From the NCBI GenBank assembly GCA_036852015.1, contig JAANDG010000554.1:1-64000 (forward strand): a stretch of 64,000 nt of DNA, written 5' to 3'. The translations under genes were made by a program, and so were the position numbers. This document shows, in pieces, positions 10,805 to 23,310 of the stretch (its first letter is position 1; each line of letters begins with the position of its first letter). Source of the DNA: Pelodera strongyloides. Taxonomy: Eukaryota > Nematoda > Chromadorea > Rhabditida > Rhabditidae. The notes under the pieces are model-generated. The model saw nothing but the letters and a program-made list of their open reading frames with translations, was not told the DNA's origin and did no database searches.

Positions 10805-11960
10805 TTGTTTTGACAGTCAAAATATAAAATGAATGAAATGTTGTTTACTTATTGTTAGAACTGACAACTAAAAACAAGACGTACTCACTGTTGAGAATAG
10901 ACATTGACTTTGACTTTAGCTGCAATAGGTTTTTTATTATGCTCAGGATTAGTATCTACATTATTTTAAAAAAAAACGTGAAATATCAAAAAAATACAAA
11001 AATACAAAAGATGACACATCTTGACAAAGCTGATGTTACTGTATCGTGGGGGGCACCTCAATGTGTCGTTATAATGTTGGAATTCTAGTGTATGCAAATA
11101 ACTGCGCTGTATTGCACGATTGTTTATTCCAATTATATTCCTTTACATACAACCTATGGGACTGCAGCTTTCCGAAATCGGTTTCAAAAAACTACTTATA
11201 AAGCCTGACACATCGTTTCGATTATCGGGTAGTGTAGTAGGGTAGACGAGCAAATAAACTCCTGAGCCAAGGACCAAACTTTTATGACAGAAAAACCTAA
11301 CCGTTCAATCATATAAACTTCATTGTTATAAACCTCTACATCACGACTCTGAAATAATCCAAATGGCTTTATCATTTTGTCCACATCATTTTGTGGGGGG
11401 TGCATTTCAATCTTGATTTTTGAATCTCTAACTATTCTGGCATAAATTTTCTAAAATGTGAAAAGAAGTAGGCCTGTGGTGAATAAAATGAGTAAATGTG
11501 ACATCGAGGGCCTGAGGGTTAGAAGACCGGAGATCGAGACGGGAAATAGCGTCTTCCGGAACGACGAGACAACACCGAAGACGAGGAGAGATCAGCCGGA
11601 AAAGGAGCAGAGAGTGTCCAAAGAACGGATACTGCAGGGTGAGCAGACGGTAGAAAGAAACACATATATCATCAGAATCATGCAGAGTGGAAAACCACTT
11701 TCCGTTTGGAAGGAAGTTGAGGTGGAGAGGTTACGAATGCAATATATATACACCTGAATGGTAGCCTAGATGTTAGAGATGTTGCGTCCCGGTCCGAGGA
11801 CAACAAACAAGTTCCAGTCCCGTGGCACGTTTGGGACGGTCAGTATAAAAGGTTAAAAACGGTTAAGGTTAGATCCGTCTTCGCAAGAGAACTCCGCGCG
11901 GTTCCAGTGCCTGAATTACACGATCCGGCCTGCTCTGGGTTTTTTTTTTGGTTTTAGTTA
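10805..11960. other. Stretch without a recognised gene; one unexplained charged ORF
   Basis: The region is AT-rich. A 99-codon plus-strand frame at 11458-11757 encodes a highly charged peptide (Glu, Arg and Lys rich). It has no visible domain, no splice context and no recognised relative. Base composition rises in GC from about 11490 to 11950 with no gene explanation. I do not call it a gene. Confidence 0.4.
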
Positions 11961-11989
11961 GTTCACTTCCTGTCTAAGGATAGCGATTG

Positions 11990-12135
11990 AGCACCTTTTT
12001 CCACCGCAACCGAAATTGCTACCAGTGTATTCTAATCCTAATGAGAAGGCTTGGTCTGCCCGAGGTAGGAGTCGAACCGACGAGCCGCAGTGCCTGCGCT
12101 GCCCTTGCGACCACTGCACCACCTGCTGGTGAATA
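11990..12135 (-). repeat. tRNA-derived SINE-like element
   Basis: On the minus strand the segment 12130-12055 has an A-box-like GGTGGTGCAGTGGTCGCAAG and a B-box GGTTCGACTCC. An unrelated tail follows. It resembles the head of the copy near 3765-3845. The cloverleaf stems do not close well. Confidence 0.5.
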
Positions 12136-12789
12136 TTATACTCGGTGACCATCATACAACTCATACTCAAGCTTACGCAGTGTAACATGATAAAATAAAA
12201 TTTAGATAAAATCAGTAAAATCAAAGAAACGTTTGCAAGGGTCAGTAATTGCTGATAATGTTTGTCTCTCTTGGTACTGGAGTTAGGTCTTACTCTTTGC
12301 TAGTCTTCCCTGTATTTACAGTGAAAACCTATTTACAAACGTATTTACAAATAAAAACGAACGAAAATAAAATGAAAAAGTAGAAAGAAGTGTTTTCGGG
12401 GGCGGGTTGGGCTCAGTGTCAACCGGCGAATCTCTTTTTATTCGCCTGTGCTCGACCCCCAAATAAGGGAAGAGAGAGAGAGAGAGAGAGAATAGAGGGA
12501 GAGAATAGAGGGAGGAAGATGGAATAGAGAGGGGGAGGACCGCGCTAGGGGCCCCACACCCCCGGGCCCTATGGGGCAACACAGAACCGTTAGAAAGCAA
12601 AGAAGTTTTATTCTCTCTCTCTTCCTTCCTCTCCCCGTCTCTCTGTCTCTCTCTCTAGTTCCCTTTTTCCTCTTTCCCTCTCTAAACCTTTATTTGTGCA
12701 AGCATTACCTTAAAATTTATGAACGGTCTAATAAACATAAGTCGTGGGACCACTTCAATTCTGGGAGCATACTGCAATGTTGGGGGAAT

Positions 12790-12949
12790 TTAAAGCTATT
12801 TAACGCCTGGTTACTGAAAAGTATGTTGGACAACTGCATTCCCACATGTTGAATGAAAACAATTTGACTAACAATCGCGCAGTAACGCATACGTACACGA
12901 CATGGCAATACAGCATACGTTTCAAACACCGTCTTTTATACAGCTTTAA
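12790..12949. repeat. MITE, GATATAAC family
   Basis: Left end TTAAAGCTATTTAACGCCTG; right end GTCTTTTATACAGCTTTAA. TTAA is present on both sides. The inner gttggacaactgcattccca motif is shared with the copy at 22767. Confidence 0.65.
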
Positions 12950-13447
12950 ACGGATAGGGTCGGTCTAAAACGTTTGATTGTTTTCATTTTTTCTACAAGT
13001 ATCCTACAGGGAGAAAAAATGCAAGTAAATGTAAAGCAAACAAATAAAGTTCTTATGGAAATGTGCTCAGACATTTCAAGTAGAAAATATGGCACTGTCG
13101 GCAGAAACAGTTTAATAATAAATCTTTATTGGTCGATGGATAAGGCAAAGAAAAATGAGGCAAAAACGTGAATTTTGTAAAACTGATGGTAAGAACGTAT
13201 AAAATAGCGGCATAGACAAAAAACGTAGGGAAATTAAGAGCGTGTAATCTAAAGAAAGATTAGGCTCCTAGGATCTACGAGATCCACGGGGAGGCGCGGA
13301 AATCTTTCTACTAGACTAACAATAAGTTTGTGCCTGAAAATATCATAATGCCCACATCATGTTTACGTATTGTATAGATTCAATTTAATTTAATTTGCAT
13401 CTCGCTTCAATAGTAGTAATCGGTTAAGCCGGAAGTTGGAAAACTTT

Positions 13448-13479
<32 letters not shown>

Positions 13480-13512
13480 GGAGAGAGTTAGAGAGACGGG
13501 GGAGAGAGAGAA
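13448..13512 (+). repeat. GA-rich microsatellite
   Basis: (GA)n with a few interruptions. Confidence 0.9.
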
Positions 13513-13589
13513 ATAAAGAGAAATGAATTTGTGTGTGCTTACTACTGAGCGAGGTCGTCCCTCAATGTGCTAATAGAAAAGTAATTATT

Positions 13590-14350
13590 AACGAATTGGT
13601 CCTGGGGCCCGGGAGCCGGCGGGACCCGAAAAACAACACCACACGGGAATGGGAACCCACAGTTGGGTGGACACACATGTGGGCATTAAGTGGGAATTAA
13701 AATGATTAATTATATTTTTATATTTTGGCTTATAGATCTGAAACACACTGTTATGAACTAATTATTGTCTGGTCCACATGATATACGTACATGCCTTTTT
13801 TGCCGAAATTTATAGTTAAGAATGCTTCATTGTTGCCGGCACCTAAACGAAACTCCTTCAGAACTAACCAATAAGTCCGATTCAAGGTTTGCTTCATGCG
13901 AAATGCCGGCCGGTTTTTGAAATACATCGAGTACACCAGCATTCTTATGCAGCTTATGCAAATGACCATAAATTAAAATAAAATATCGAGCTAAATTCGA
14001 ACAAATTAGCATAAATACGTAAGAATTCAGATATCCACGATGCGTTTCAAAAACCGGCCGGTATTTGGCTTTCAGTATTGTTCCAGCAGTGCAGTCAACC
14101 ATGATACGCTGCCGAGAGCATCGCAGTCATTACAAAATCGTCGTTTTTCTGTTTTTCTTCGAATTTACTTGTATTTAGTAAAGAATAGAGACAAATACTT
14201 GGTCCTGGGGCCCGGGAGCCGACGGGACCCGAATTTGGCTTTCAGTATTGTATTTGGCTTTCAGTATTGTTCCAGCAGTGCAGAACTACTTTTCTACTTG
14301 TTCACCCCCTCCAGAAGTAGAACTACTTTTCTACTTGTTCACCCCCTGAG
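13590..14350. repeat. Patchwork of short local duplications
   Basis: A 33-base GC-rich block (ggtcctggggcccgggagcc and following) occurs at about 13599 and again at about 14200. The block tttggctttcagtattgt occurs three times between 14063 and 14270. The block gaactacttttctacttg occurs twice at 14283-14347. A CCGGCCGG-family MITE at 13893-14073 lies between the copies. The pattern suggests repair or template-switch rearrangement. Confidence 0.65.
13893..14073. repeat. MITE, CCGGCCGG family
   Basis: Inner ends CGAAATGCCGGCCGGTTTTT and CAAAAACCGGCCGGTATTTG are inverted copies. The outer TTAA has decayed. The core cgagctaaattcgaacaaat is intact. Confidence 0.7.
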
Positions 14351-14399
14351 TTGGAATGCAAATTATTCGGTTTTCGTAAAGTATTTTTCTTTATTCTTC

Positions 14400-15319
14400 A
14401 CCAAATTCAAGTAAACTCGAAGCAAAATGATGATTTTGAAGTGACTGCGATCCTTTAATGGACATAGCTTATCTCTTGGAAACAACGGGTCTCATTTGAT
14501 GACGATTTCCTTTTTTTCGTGGACCAAACCATTTGGTGACCGCTTGGTGACCTTGTCAAGTTTTCTCGAAAGCGGTTCCAACTAGTCAGCAAATGGTCAG
14601 TGACTGGTCACCAATGGTTTTTTTTGGGTTAAAACTATCTTGTGACGGGCTACAGACGGTTCTCTGTAAACGGGCAATTGTCCCGTTTACCTGCGCTGCT
14701 AACTTAACTTCCTGTTGGTATAAACTCGTGTAGCATGACACGTGATTGCATCTCACTCAACACTATTTTTTTTTTAATTAAAAACTAGAAAGAACAAATT
14801 TTCACCTGTTTTTCAAATAGACGCTCCCACATACATCTAATTGAGTGTCCACGTTTTTTGTGTGTTTCGTTTATATGCAATTCAAAGAAAACTTCATTTA
14901 TATAATACGCACAGTACAGAACATAACAAAAAGCATCAGAAATCAAAAACAATGACAACCCGTATCATATTAATATGTGTAAGGAATAACATAGTTTGTG
15001 TGATAAATACAAGGCAAAAGATTTCTAGAGAGCTAGAGAAGAATACTACGCATAGGACTAGACCTGTAAACTAGCCTACAATGAAAATAAGGAGGCTCCT
15101 TATAGGCATATATAAATTATAGTCCTTATGTATTAGGGAACATTTTCAGTTTGCTTCAATACTAACATACATCAACACGGTGGAGATATTCAAAACAACC
15201 ACAAGACAAAAGAAGGAGCATACCAACGACCATTGCCTGAAAAATAGGCCAACCTTAAATGTATTCGTGGAAACGTACAAATTATTGTTAGGTCTTTGCC
15301 TGTATTTAGTTGCAACATA
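14400..15319. other. No gene seen
   Basis: AT-rich sequence with scattered short frames only. The stretch ccaaatggtcaccaagcggt-like at 14520-14620 recurs loosely at about 28385-28440, suggesting a diverged dispersed repeat. Confidence 0.5.
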
Positions 15320-15537
15320 TCTTCTTACTATATAAAAAGAGTAACTCTAGTGTGCGCTAGCACTCACGTTACAGAAGTATAATTCGAATAAATTGTTCCG
15401 CTTTGGATATAAAAGAGTGCCGCAGCTCAAATTAGAATAGTCTCATGTAAAAGAACGATGTATTCGTAAAGATTTTCATCTACGTTACAGACGTTTCATA
15501 AGTATGGAAAGACGCCTCAGGCGGTGTAACCGGCTGG
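15320..15537 (+). mobile_element. Short non-autonomous Helitron
   Basis: It starts TCTTCTTACTATATAA after an A and ends with a GC-rich hairpin (CGCCTCAGGCG) followed by TGTAACCGGCTGG and then T. That matches the Helitron pattern of insertion between A and T, 5' TC and 3' CTRR with a subterminal hairpin. A related copy is at 52403-52631. It has no coding capacity and lies just 3' of the sulfotransferase gene. Confidence 0.7.
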
Positions 15538-15608
15538 TAGTAGAATAAATTGTGTAGTTTTTATAACACCATATACACATAATTCTTGTTCCGAATAATT
15601 TGAAACTG

Positions 15609-18201
15609 CTACCAATTGAATACCTTATTAATTAAAGTGAATAATCTTTTATTATGGGGTTTTAGCTGTTTTCGAACTAATTCCAGACTCCACTTATTCA
15701 CGGGCCAGTGTTGACGACCCTAAAAGAGAATCGGTTAAATTTGGAAAAAATCAACAAAAAATTGTAAATTACAAAAAAAATCAACTTTTATGTTTTTTTA
15801 TAGTCTTAATTATTCGAGAAATTGAGGTACAACAAAATGTGAGCAGCGAAAGAATCTTGCGTGAATATACTTAACATGTCACATGTGAGTGCTTAATCTT
15901 TTATCAATATTATTAACATAAATTTTTATCATTACCGGATATAGCATTTAAGCTCACCTTCGAGTGCCCGAGGCACTTTGGTTGCATTTCAACATTTCTT
16001 CTGAAACAATAGAATCCTTTCGTGGAGTTCCACACAAGTTGTTCGCTTTTTATCGATGGCGCTACACCGATGAACTTCTCGGCGAGACGAAGCTGCAATG
16101 GAAGATTTCTGCTTTATCTCATAAAACAGATCATGAGAATGGATACGAACTCAGTTACATATCCCGCAGGTGTCAATCACAAGGTGATATTTTGGTCTTT
16201 TTTTTTTGAAGTATTATAGATTCTTATAGCGAGGTCATACCATTAGAATGTATGTGTCGTAACGCACTTCATCTTATTGTTTGGGTAACCATTTGGTTTT
16301 ATGTACTCGTACTGTACTCTGTGAATTATTGTGCATGTTCTTATTTGTGTTGTTTCCTTACCAATAAATTATTATTAATATTATTAAGCTAGTGAATAAT
16401 TATTCGTGCCGAAACGACTATCTATGTATAATTAAACAACAACAAAAATATATTTTCCCAGTGGGAAAACCGACCTGTGTTAGTGGTTTCACGGCAAATA
16501 GATCTCCGTCCAAAATTAGAATTTGTTCCAACGGAAAATAGTCGAGCCACCTTCAAGAACAACAAGCCATCAATGAATACAAAATGAGTAATTGTTTACG
16601 TCAGGCAATAAGATACAAAGCTAATGCACGGCAGACACATAATAAAAAATAATTAAAAATAAAATAATTAAAATAAACGCTCACCTCTTTATGTGAATGT
16701 CGTATAAAGAATTTCGGACTGGTTTATAGTCGGCATTCAAAAGTGTCTTGTTTTGAATGAACACATTTTCTTCAAATATCGGCAAAGATTTGTTCAACTC
16801 CTTGCGATTGTAAACCACCTAAAATCACACAGATTACGCTGCCCATGCCCATGAACACCGAGAACCACTGCTGGTGGGCCAAAAGTCGCCGAAAGCCGCC
16901 CAGGCATCACTTGTATCAACCGGTTCCATAAAGAACATTGGTGGGCTCTGGTGCACCAGGAGGGGGTAATACGCCCACAGTTGCGCAAACAAAATATTCC
17001 CACGGCACCCATGTTCGCACTATTTTGCCCACATGCACCATTGAAGAATAGTAAGTAAAGCACCTGAGTAAAATCGCTAACGATCCTCGTGACAGGTTCC
17101 CGCAGAATGATGATAATTTTCATCTTAGGATTGATATCATATACTCGTTGTGCCGCGTGGGCGCTAGTCAGATAGCCGGGCGACTTCTCAATGGTTACCT
17201 GAAAAAGGATGGTTCGAACTTGTGCAAAACCGTCGCCGCAAAAAGAAATTTTCGCCAGTAGGGGGCGGCGTACCCAATTGGTACATATGGACTTCCTAGG
17301 GTGCGCTGGGGATACCCCTTAAATGCGCGAAAGTTAACATTTCGAGTTGGCGCACCTATGGCGCACATGTATGCCAGTCCCCTTGCCTGTGGTCCGACTT
17401 TCTTTCCACATACTTCCAAAAAGAATCTGTGATTGGCCACCACATAATTCTAACCTCATTAGCATAAAACTCACCTGATTAGCATATGATAAGGGCATCT
17501 GCTCCCTATACCAGGAGACGCCTCTTGAAAAGGAGTCATTTCTATCGAAAAAGTGCACTTCTCTCCTGGCGGCTCGGATTTGCGGGTGCAGGCTTAGGCC
17601 ATCAACCAGAGCACGGGTGCCGCCCTGAAATTAGTTTCTTTTTCATAAATCAACTTGTTGAAGTTCCGAAGAAATCAAATTTTGGTGAAGGAATAAGGAG
17701 TTAACTCTCTACACTTCTCTTCATTCAGCATGCAAAGTAATGCAACACTCACCCAAAGCAAACGGCTAAAAGTTAGTATCGAAGACTCAATTAATACATA
17801 AGGAAAAACACTTTTAGCTCACCTTTCGTACTCCAATGATCAGACACGACGGGAGACGCCGTAATCGTGTTTCATTTTGAGGCCTCCTAAAATAGAAGCT
17901 TACAAGTGCATTTTAAACTCCAGACCAAGAGACTGTAGCAATATATCCTTATAAAGTTGTTTTAATATGTTCAATACTTCGTTCCTTACTCAAATTCCAC
18001 CGGTGTTGTAGATCTCGCGACTTTGGGTATTTGAAACGAGACGCCGTCGACGAGAGTGAGCACGCAGAGATTGAGGACGCCAATGATGGTTAGTGAGGCG
18101 CAGACGAGCAGACAGAGCTGCACATCGCGCATCTCATGCTCAATGCGCCGGTAATTGGTCTGGAAGCTGGGATAATTAGGGATAAACAAATGATTGAACA
18201 A
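15609..18201 (-). CDS. Heparan sulfate glucosamine 3-O-sulfotransferase-like, 8 exons
   Basis: Minus-strand exons: 18201-17990, 17886-17823, 17624-17475, 17198-17064, 16818-16685, 16550-16475, 16092-15958, 15719-15609; phases agree and give 338 residues. A type II membrane anchor (LCLLVCASLTIIGVLNLCVL) directs the enzyme to the Golgi. The 5'-phosphosulfate loop is CLIIGVRKGGTRALVDGL. The likely catalytic Glu precedes HFFDR in REVHFFDR. The 3'-phosphate site is REPVTRIVSDFTQ. The two cysteines of GFYC...KCLGHSKGR form the family disulfide and PAPS contact. The enzyme moves sulfate from PAPS to the 3-OH of glucosamine in heparan sulfate. Start is uncertain: MFNHL at 18201, or MRDVQ at 18132 if the AG at 18173-18174 is a splice acceptor. 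Intron 4 carries GC-rich repeat sequence. Confidence 0.9.
16819..17063. repeat. GC-rich repeat filling sulfotransferase intron 4
   Basis: The sequence has alternating gcccatg, gtgggc, gcgcaaac and tgcacca motifs, unlike the AT-rich introns around it. A similar GC-rich block fills most of intron 3 (17210-17430). Both resemble the motif-array elements at 25480-25700 and 26170-26350. Confidence 0.4.
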
Positions 18202-18587
18202 CTTTTTTAAATAAAGGATATGTTGTTCACGGGAAAGCGGTTTAAAAAAACTGAGGAACTGGGTGTTTTACTCCCTCGAACAGAAATGTGGAGGGTACGG
18301 GTAAGGTATCCGAGAGTCATGGAACGAAAATAATAATATTATAGATAAAGACGGTTACATTGCGGTAACTTGCTTTTGAATGGAACGAATCAAGGTAACA
18401 AGCATGTTTTTTATGCTCGCAAAAGGCTGAGGTACCGGTACTTTGTTTTACTTACAAAAAATGCAATATTTTTTGAAAGTAAAAATAGTCATATATGCTT
18501 TTGGCGTGTTTCTGAGACACGTATTTCTCACAAAAACAGAGTGCCAAGTGACGGATCTAGGAAAAAAATGATGATCATTAATGATAA

Positions 18588-18702
18588 AACAGGCAGGCAA
18601 TTGTAGCTTGTAGCTATTCATCATCAGCTTCCAGTGGGGATTTTGCTGCTAAAATCTGCACATAATGAGCAGCTACAAGCTACAATTGCCTGCCTGTTAT
18701 TA
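18588..18702. repeat. Short inverted-repeat element
   Basis: AACAGGCAGGCAATTGTAGC at the left is inverted at the right end (gctacaattgcctgcctgtt). The arms are about 33 bases. The flanking gatgatcattaatgataaaa is nearly repeated at 19083-19110. Confidence 0.6.
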
Positions 18703-19068
18703 AAGCGCATGTCAAGCCTGATTCACAGATATTCTATAACACGCTATTCACAAAATACCGTAGTTTAAACAATTTCTCTCGCGCCCTCCTCTTTTTCTTT
18801 GCTGACTTCAAAAATTTCTCTTACGCCCTCCTCTTTTTCTTCGCTGTCTAACAGCCTCGAAAATTCAAACGTCCCGTGGACAGAGATTTGGCTTAGCTCT
18901 GTCCGCACGACTCGAATCCCATACTGAAGGAGTTTTTTGGAGCGGTTTGAAATTGTTTTTCTTCTTACATGAAAGTTTTTGTTTATTTTTATTTTCACTT
19001 TCCTCACCTTCAAAACATAAGCTTTTTTTTGATCCCAACATGAAAAACCGGCTTGACATTCCCTTTAA
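18700..19068. repeat. TTAA-flanked MITE (GTCAAGCC ends)
   Basis: TTAAAGCGCATGTCAAGCC at the left and GGCTTGACATTCCCTTTAA at the right are inverted ends. The interior has a duplicated segment, aatttctctYgcgccctcct, at 18770 and 18812. Confidence 0.65.
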
Positions 19069-19478
19069 CGATCATCATTTTTTTTTGATGATCATCAATG
19101 ATAAAACAAATAAAGAACATTTGCATCTTCTAGACTGGGGTTTTTTACTTATAAACATTCACGACGATATCATATAATAGGACAATGTTCTGGATACCGT
19201 AGCTTATTATCATGTGAACGTATACCAAGGTTTTTTTGAGTTTATACAAAAGAAATGCAAATGCGGAGAAAAAAAGGAAGGTGCACATTTTCTGCTACAG
19301 CACACATAAATGATTCATCAACGCACGCAACGATTACTCAATTACAGAAACAAAAAAGTGCACATGTAGGCGTGGGTTGGGAAACCTTTCCAAAAATACT
19401 AAACCAGGAATATTTTTCCAAGTGTACTTTCAGAAACTGAATGCCTTATGGAAAAGAGGGCTGCAGATGTAACTGTAA

Positions 19479-19683
19479 TTAAAGCGGAATGCCACGTGGT
19501 TCTGAAACAAATAATGGAGAACAGTATTCCTGTGTTTTGTTACCTGTGTGTTGTTACAACATGTTTTGTCAATCTTTCTAATTGCAAGAGTCTAATAAAC
19601 GTCTAAACATACACATACCTATAATACATGGGAGTGCTGTTCTCCAGCATACGTTTTCACAAACCACGTAACACTCGCTTTAA
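19479..19683. repeat. MITE, CACGTGGT family
   Basis: Left end TTAAAGCGGAATGCCACGTG; right end ACCACGTAACACTCGCTTTAA. TTAA on both sides. Confidence 0.65.
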
Positions 19684-20319
19684 AAATCATCGTGGACACT
19701 TTGACAAATACGAGAGTTCGTCATGCATTTTCTCACCAAGGAAACTAAGTTTAAATACATAGACATAGTTTGCATGTTATATTCTATTTATGCTCATACA
19801 TAATTAAATAGGGGGGCTTTTGAAACGCTACGACTAGTGTATTTGAGTGATATATTTTGTGTGCGTATGTTCGGATGATGGAATGGAGTATTAAAAGGAA
19901 TATATAATGATAGATTATGTAGTCTCTGCATTCAGTGTGAAATACTAACCATGTATACATAAATAAATAAATACTAATAATAAGGAATACTAATAATAAC
20001 GAATAGTAATGAAAAATAATATTACAGTAATATTACATAGTAAGATCGCGAAGTGAAATACAATCTCCCTAATTGTAAGTGTTATATTGGAATAATAAGC
20101 CAAAAAAAAGAAGAGTTTCGCCTATTTTTGACTCCCACAGTTTCTTAGCATACACCACTTCTACCTCGAAAAAGCAAAAATGTGTTTGCTACGCTACACT
20201 AACAAAGTTACAACTTACCCCTAGATTTGCGATGTGCTACAGCCACATCATAATATTTGAATATACCCTGATTTTTCAAGTACTCTGTGTGATTTTGCGA
20301 ATATGCGATCTCATTCTTT

Positions 20320-20390
20320 CTTTGTCTCTCAACAACTCTCTCACCCTCTCTCTCTCACCCTCTCTCTCTCACCCTCTCTCTCTCACCCCC

Positions 20391-20425
<35 letters not shown>

Positions 20426-20426
20426 G
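20320..20426 (+). repeat. CT-rich microsatellite
   Basis: (CTCTCTCACC)n grading into (CT)n. Confidence 0.9.
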
Positions 20427-20883
20427 TCACAATTATGAAGAAAAGCATTTCCCTCTTACTTATAACTAAACGGACAAAATAACCAAATTTGCATGTGTAC
20501 CGCCTAACGAGTCACAGCGTGCAACAATGCAAAAGAAAGAGAGACGCAAGCAAATAAGAGGGTTTTTTTCATGTAAAGAATAGATGCACGTGGTTTCCAA
20601 CATGGGGAAGTATGAAATATATAACAAAAGTAAGCAAGTAACCTAGCATAAACAACTCTACTGCGACAAACACATCAGCAACGTCAAAATTTGAAGCGGC
20701 AAAGAACTGATAAGCTGACAGGGTTCACCACGGAGGAGATTTTTGAGGAAAAATACTACAAATTTCTGAAGAAAAATTAATTCACATAAACTTTGTCACA
20801 GCGTCAGAAATGATAGACAAATAGCGCACAATAATAGTAGTCGGTTCTAAAAACAGATATGATTAATTGCGTAAATTATTTTG

Positions 20884-20985
20884 TTAAAGCGGAATGGCAT
20901 ATGGTTTCCAAACGTTGCTGGACCACTGTATGACAATGTCTTCTATGCAAATTGTGTTCCCAAACCTCGTACGATGTTCCTAGAT
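20884..20985. repeat. Truncated MITE, CACGTGGT-like
   Basis: Left end TTAAAGCGGAATGGCATATG is clear and a partial inverted end (caaacctcgtacg) lies near 20970. The right terminus is lost. Confidence 0.45.
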
Positions 20986-21380
20986 AGTGGGCGGAGTTCA
21001 GTATTCTAATTAAGCATCATTGGATAATTAATAAACTCTAGATTTGATAACTAAGGTTTGCCCTGTTTATTATTAATTCGGGGTTGGTCCGGTATAAAGG
21101 CTAGATTACACTTTCAAGTGTATCAGAGCGGGTGACCCACTTATCTCTCTGTATTATACAGAGAGGACCCAACGGTGAGGACCCAATGAGGGCCAACCCC
21201 CTACCAAATCACAAATGAAACATCAGATATTACCTCTGATAGTAAGCGTAAATATAAACCTTTATTTAATCAAATTAATACCACGATAAGAACTAAAAAA
21301 AAGTAATAGAGAGAAAGCAGATCACAAAAATCAAGTCCATGATAAGCTGGATGAATCTTATTTTTTAAAACAAAGGGTCC

Positions 21381-21551
21381 TTAAAGCGAAATGCTAGCCT
21401 CTTTGGAAAATTTGCATATGATAAGCAAATCCTATGTATCCTATGCTAATTTTGTACGATTGCCGTGGACGATCGTACAAAATTAGCATAGGATACATAG
21501 GATTTGCTTATCATATGCAAATTTTCCAAAGGGGCTAGCATTTCGCTTTAA
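21381..21551. repeat. Hairpin MITE, copy 2
   Basis: Almost identical to 5343-5513, including the tgccgtggacgatcgta centre. Its right TTAA is also the left TTAA of the following MITE. Confidence 0.8.
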
Positions 21552-21715
21552 AGCGAAATACCGGCCGGTATTTGAAACGCATCGTGGACAGCTGAATTCG
21601 TATTTATGCTAAGTTGCTCGAATTTAGCTCGATTTTTTATTCTAATTTATGTTAATTTGCATAAGTTGCATAAGAATGCAAGTGTACTCCAAAACCGGCC
21701 AGTATTTCTATTTAA
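21548..21715. repeat. MITE, CCGGCCGG family
   Basis: Left end TTAAAGCGAAATACCGGCC; right end AAAACCGGCCAGTATTTC, then TTAA. The core is tgctcgaatttagctcgatt. It abuts the hairpin MITE with one shared TTAA. Confidence 0.75.
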
Positions 21716-22222
21716 CTAACAATAAGTCAGTAATTTGTCAGTTATATTCTGATTGTACTCCTAATTCTCTTACGGTCAAAGAAGAGCGAGCAAAGGCAAT
21801 TTTTCTAGCGTTTTTCCATGTATGACTGACGAGTCAGGTAGAAATATCCCACGTTTCAAGTCTAACCCTTATAACAAGGTTAATGGCTCAGTCCTTCGTA
21901 GCGTAAAGAGCGCTCGCCCATCGGATGACATTGGGCATTATGCAAATTATATGTATTGTGTGATTACCGTACCGTGTATACATTCATAAATGAGCCTGCG
22001 CGCGTGACCTTGTACTGTGGGAATGTTGAACCTTTTCAACTTTAACTTATGCCGTTTTATGCTGCATAGCCCTGGCTGAGATCGACTAGGTAGGTTCGTA
22101 TATATTTTTACTAGCTAATGAAAAGTAGTGGGATGGAGCAAAACCAAACGCATTACATAACATTGGATTTTAGTAGCGTGGTGATTAACACCTTTAACAT
22201 ACACAATTTCACTGATAAATTC

Positions 22223-22409
22223 AGGGCGAAATACCGGCCGGTTTTTAAAACGCATCATAGACAACTGCATTCTTATATATTTATGCAAATTTGCTCGAAT
22301 TTAGCTCGATTTTTCATTCAAATTTATGTTCATTTGCATAAGCTGCATAAGAATATTGGTCTACTGAATGTGTTTCAAAAACTGGATGTTATACGTTATA
22401 CCGCTTTAA
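22223..22409. repeat. MITE, hybrid of CCGGCCGG and GATATAAC ends
   Basis: The left end (gcgaaataccggccggtttt) is of the first family. The right end (ggatgttatacgttatacc, then CGCTTTAA) is of the second. The interior is the first family's core. Confidence 0.65.
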
Positions 22410-22766
22410 AGCTTCAAAATCGTACAGTGATACAGCCAATTAAAAACTGAAATTCTAACATTTTTCAAACGCGTGGTTTCAATAAAAATCAGAAAAATAA
22501 AAGACAGTGTAAAAAAGGTCTGCTGCCACAGTTTCCCAGGGGTAGCTTGCCTCAGGGCTGTTTTATAGTGAAAATATGCCGAAAAGCAAATGAAAAATGC
22601 ATGCGATGTGATTGCTTATTGAAGCATAGGGAGGGACACCAAAGGACGAAGCTCCTGGCTTCTGGCCCAGAAGCCCATGACGGCCGGGATTAAGCCCGTA
22701 GAAAGGAACAGGAAGCAAAAACTATGGGACACAATCATAAATTACAACTTAGAAGATGTGGGGTCA

Positions 22767-22952
22767 TTAAAGCGATATAACCGCCGGTTTTTGAAGCGGA
22801 TTTTGGATAACTGCGTTCCCATGCGTCTTATGCAAAAGTGTATGATTGGAATAAAAACGAGATCAATTCAAGCTCACTTATGTCTAGCACAAATAGATAG
22901 GAATGCAGTTGTCCATCATACGTTTCAAAAACCGGATGTTATATCACTTTAA
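22767..22952. repeat. MITE, GATATAAC family
   Basis: Left end TTAAAGCGATATAACCGCCG; right end ACCGGATGTTATATCACTTTAA. TTAA on both sides. Confidence 0.75.
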
Positions 22953-23223
22953 CAGGAAGTACTCGGATAGGGCTGGGAATGTTTATCACTTGTAAGGATT
23001 AAAAGTAAAGAGGAAGGTAACGCTGTGTTGTAGAGTTGTACAAATTAACAGTAGTTGAGTTACGGGAGTCGCGTTGCGGGAATAAGAGCTGAATTTAGAA
23101 CAAGAGAATATCTAGAACTTTGATTTACTTAATTCTACCAAGACAAGAAATGTTGAAAATGTCATTGAGTGATTTTGAGGGAAGAGTTGTGGCTGTCGGA
23201 GGTATGATGGACAGGCAGGGATA

Positions 23224-23310
23224 CAGAGAGAGGAAGAGAGAGATGGAGGGAGGGAGATTGAGAGAGAGAGAGAGAGAAAGCGAGGAGAGGGAGAAAGATA
23301 TATAGAGAGG
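23224..23310 (+). repeat. GA-rich microsatellite
   Basis: (GA)n with GGGA interruptions; gives spurious frames on both strands. Confidence 0.9.
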
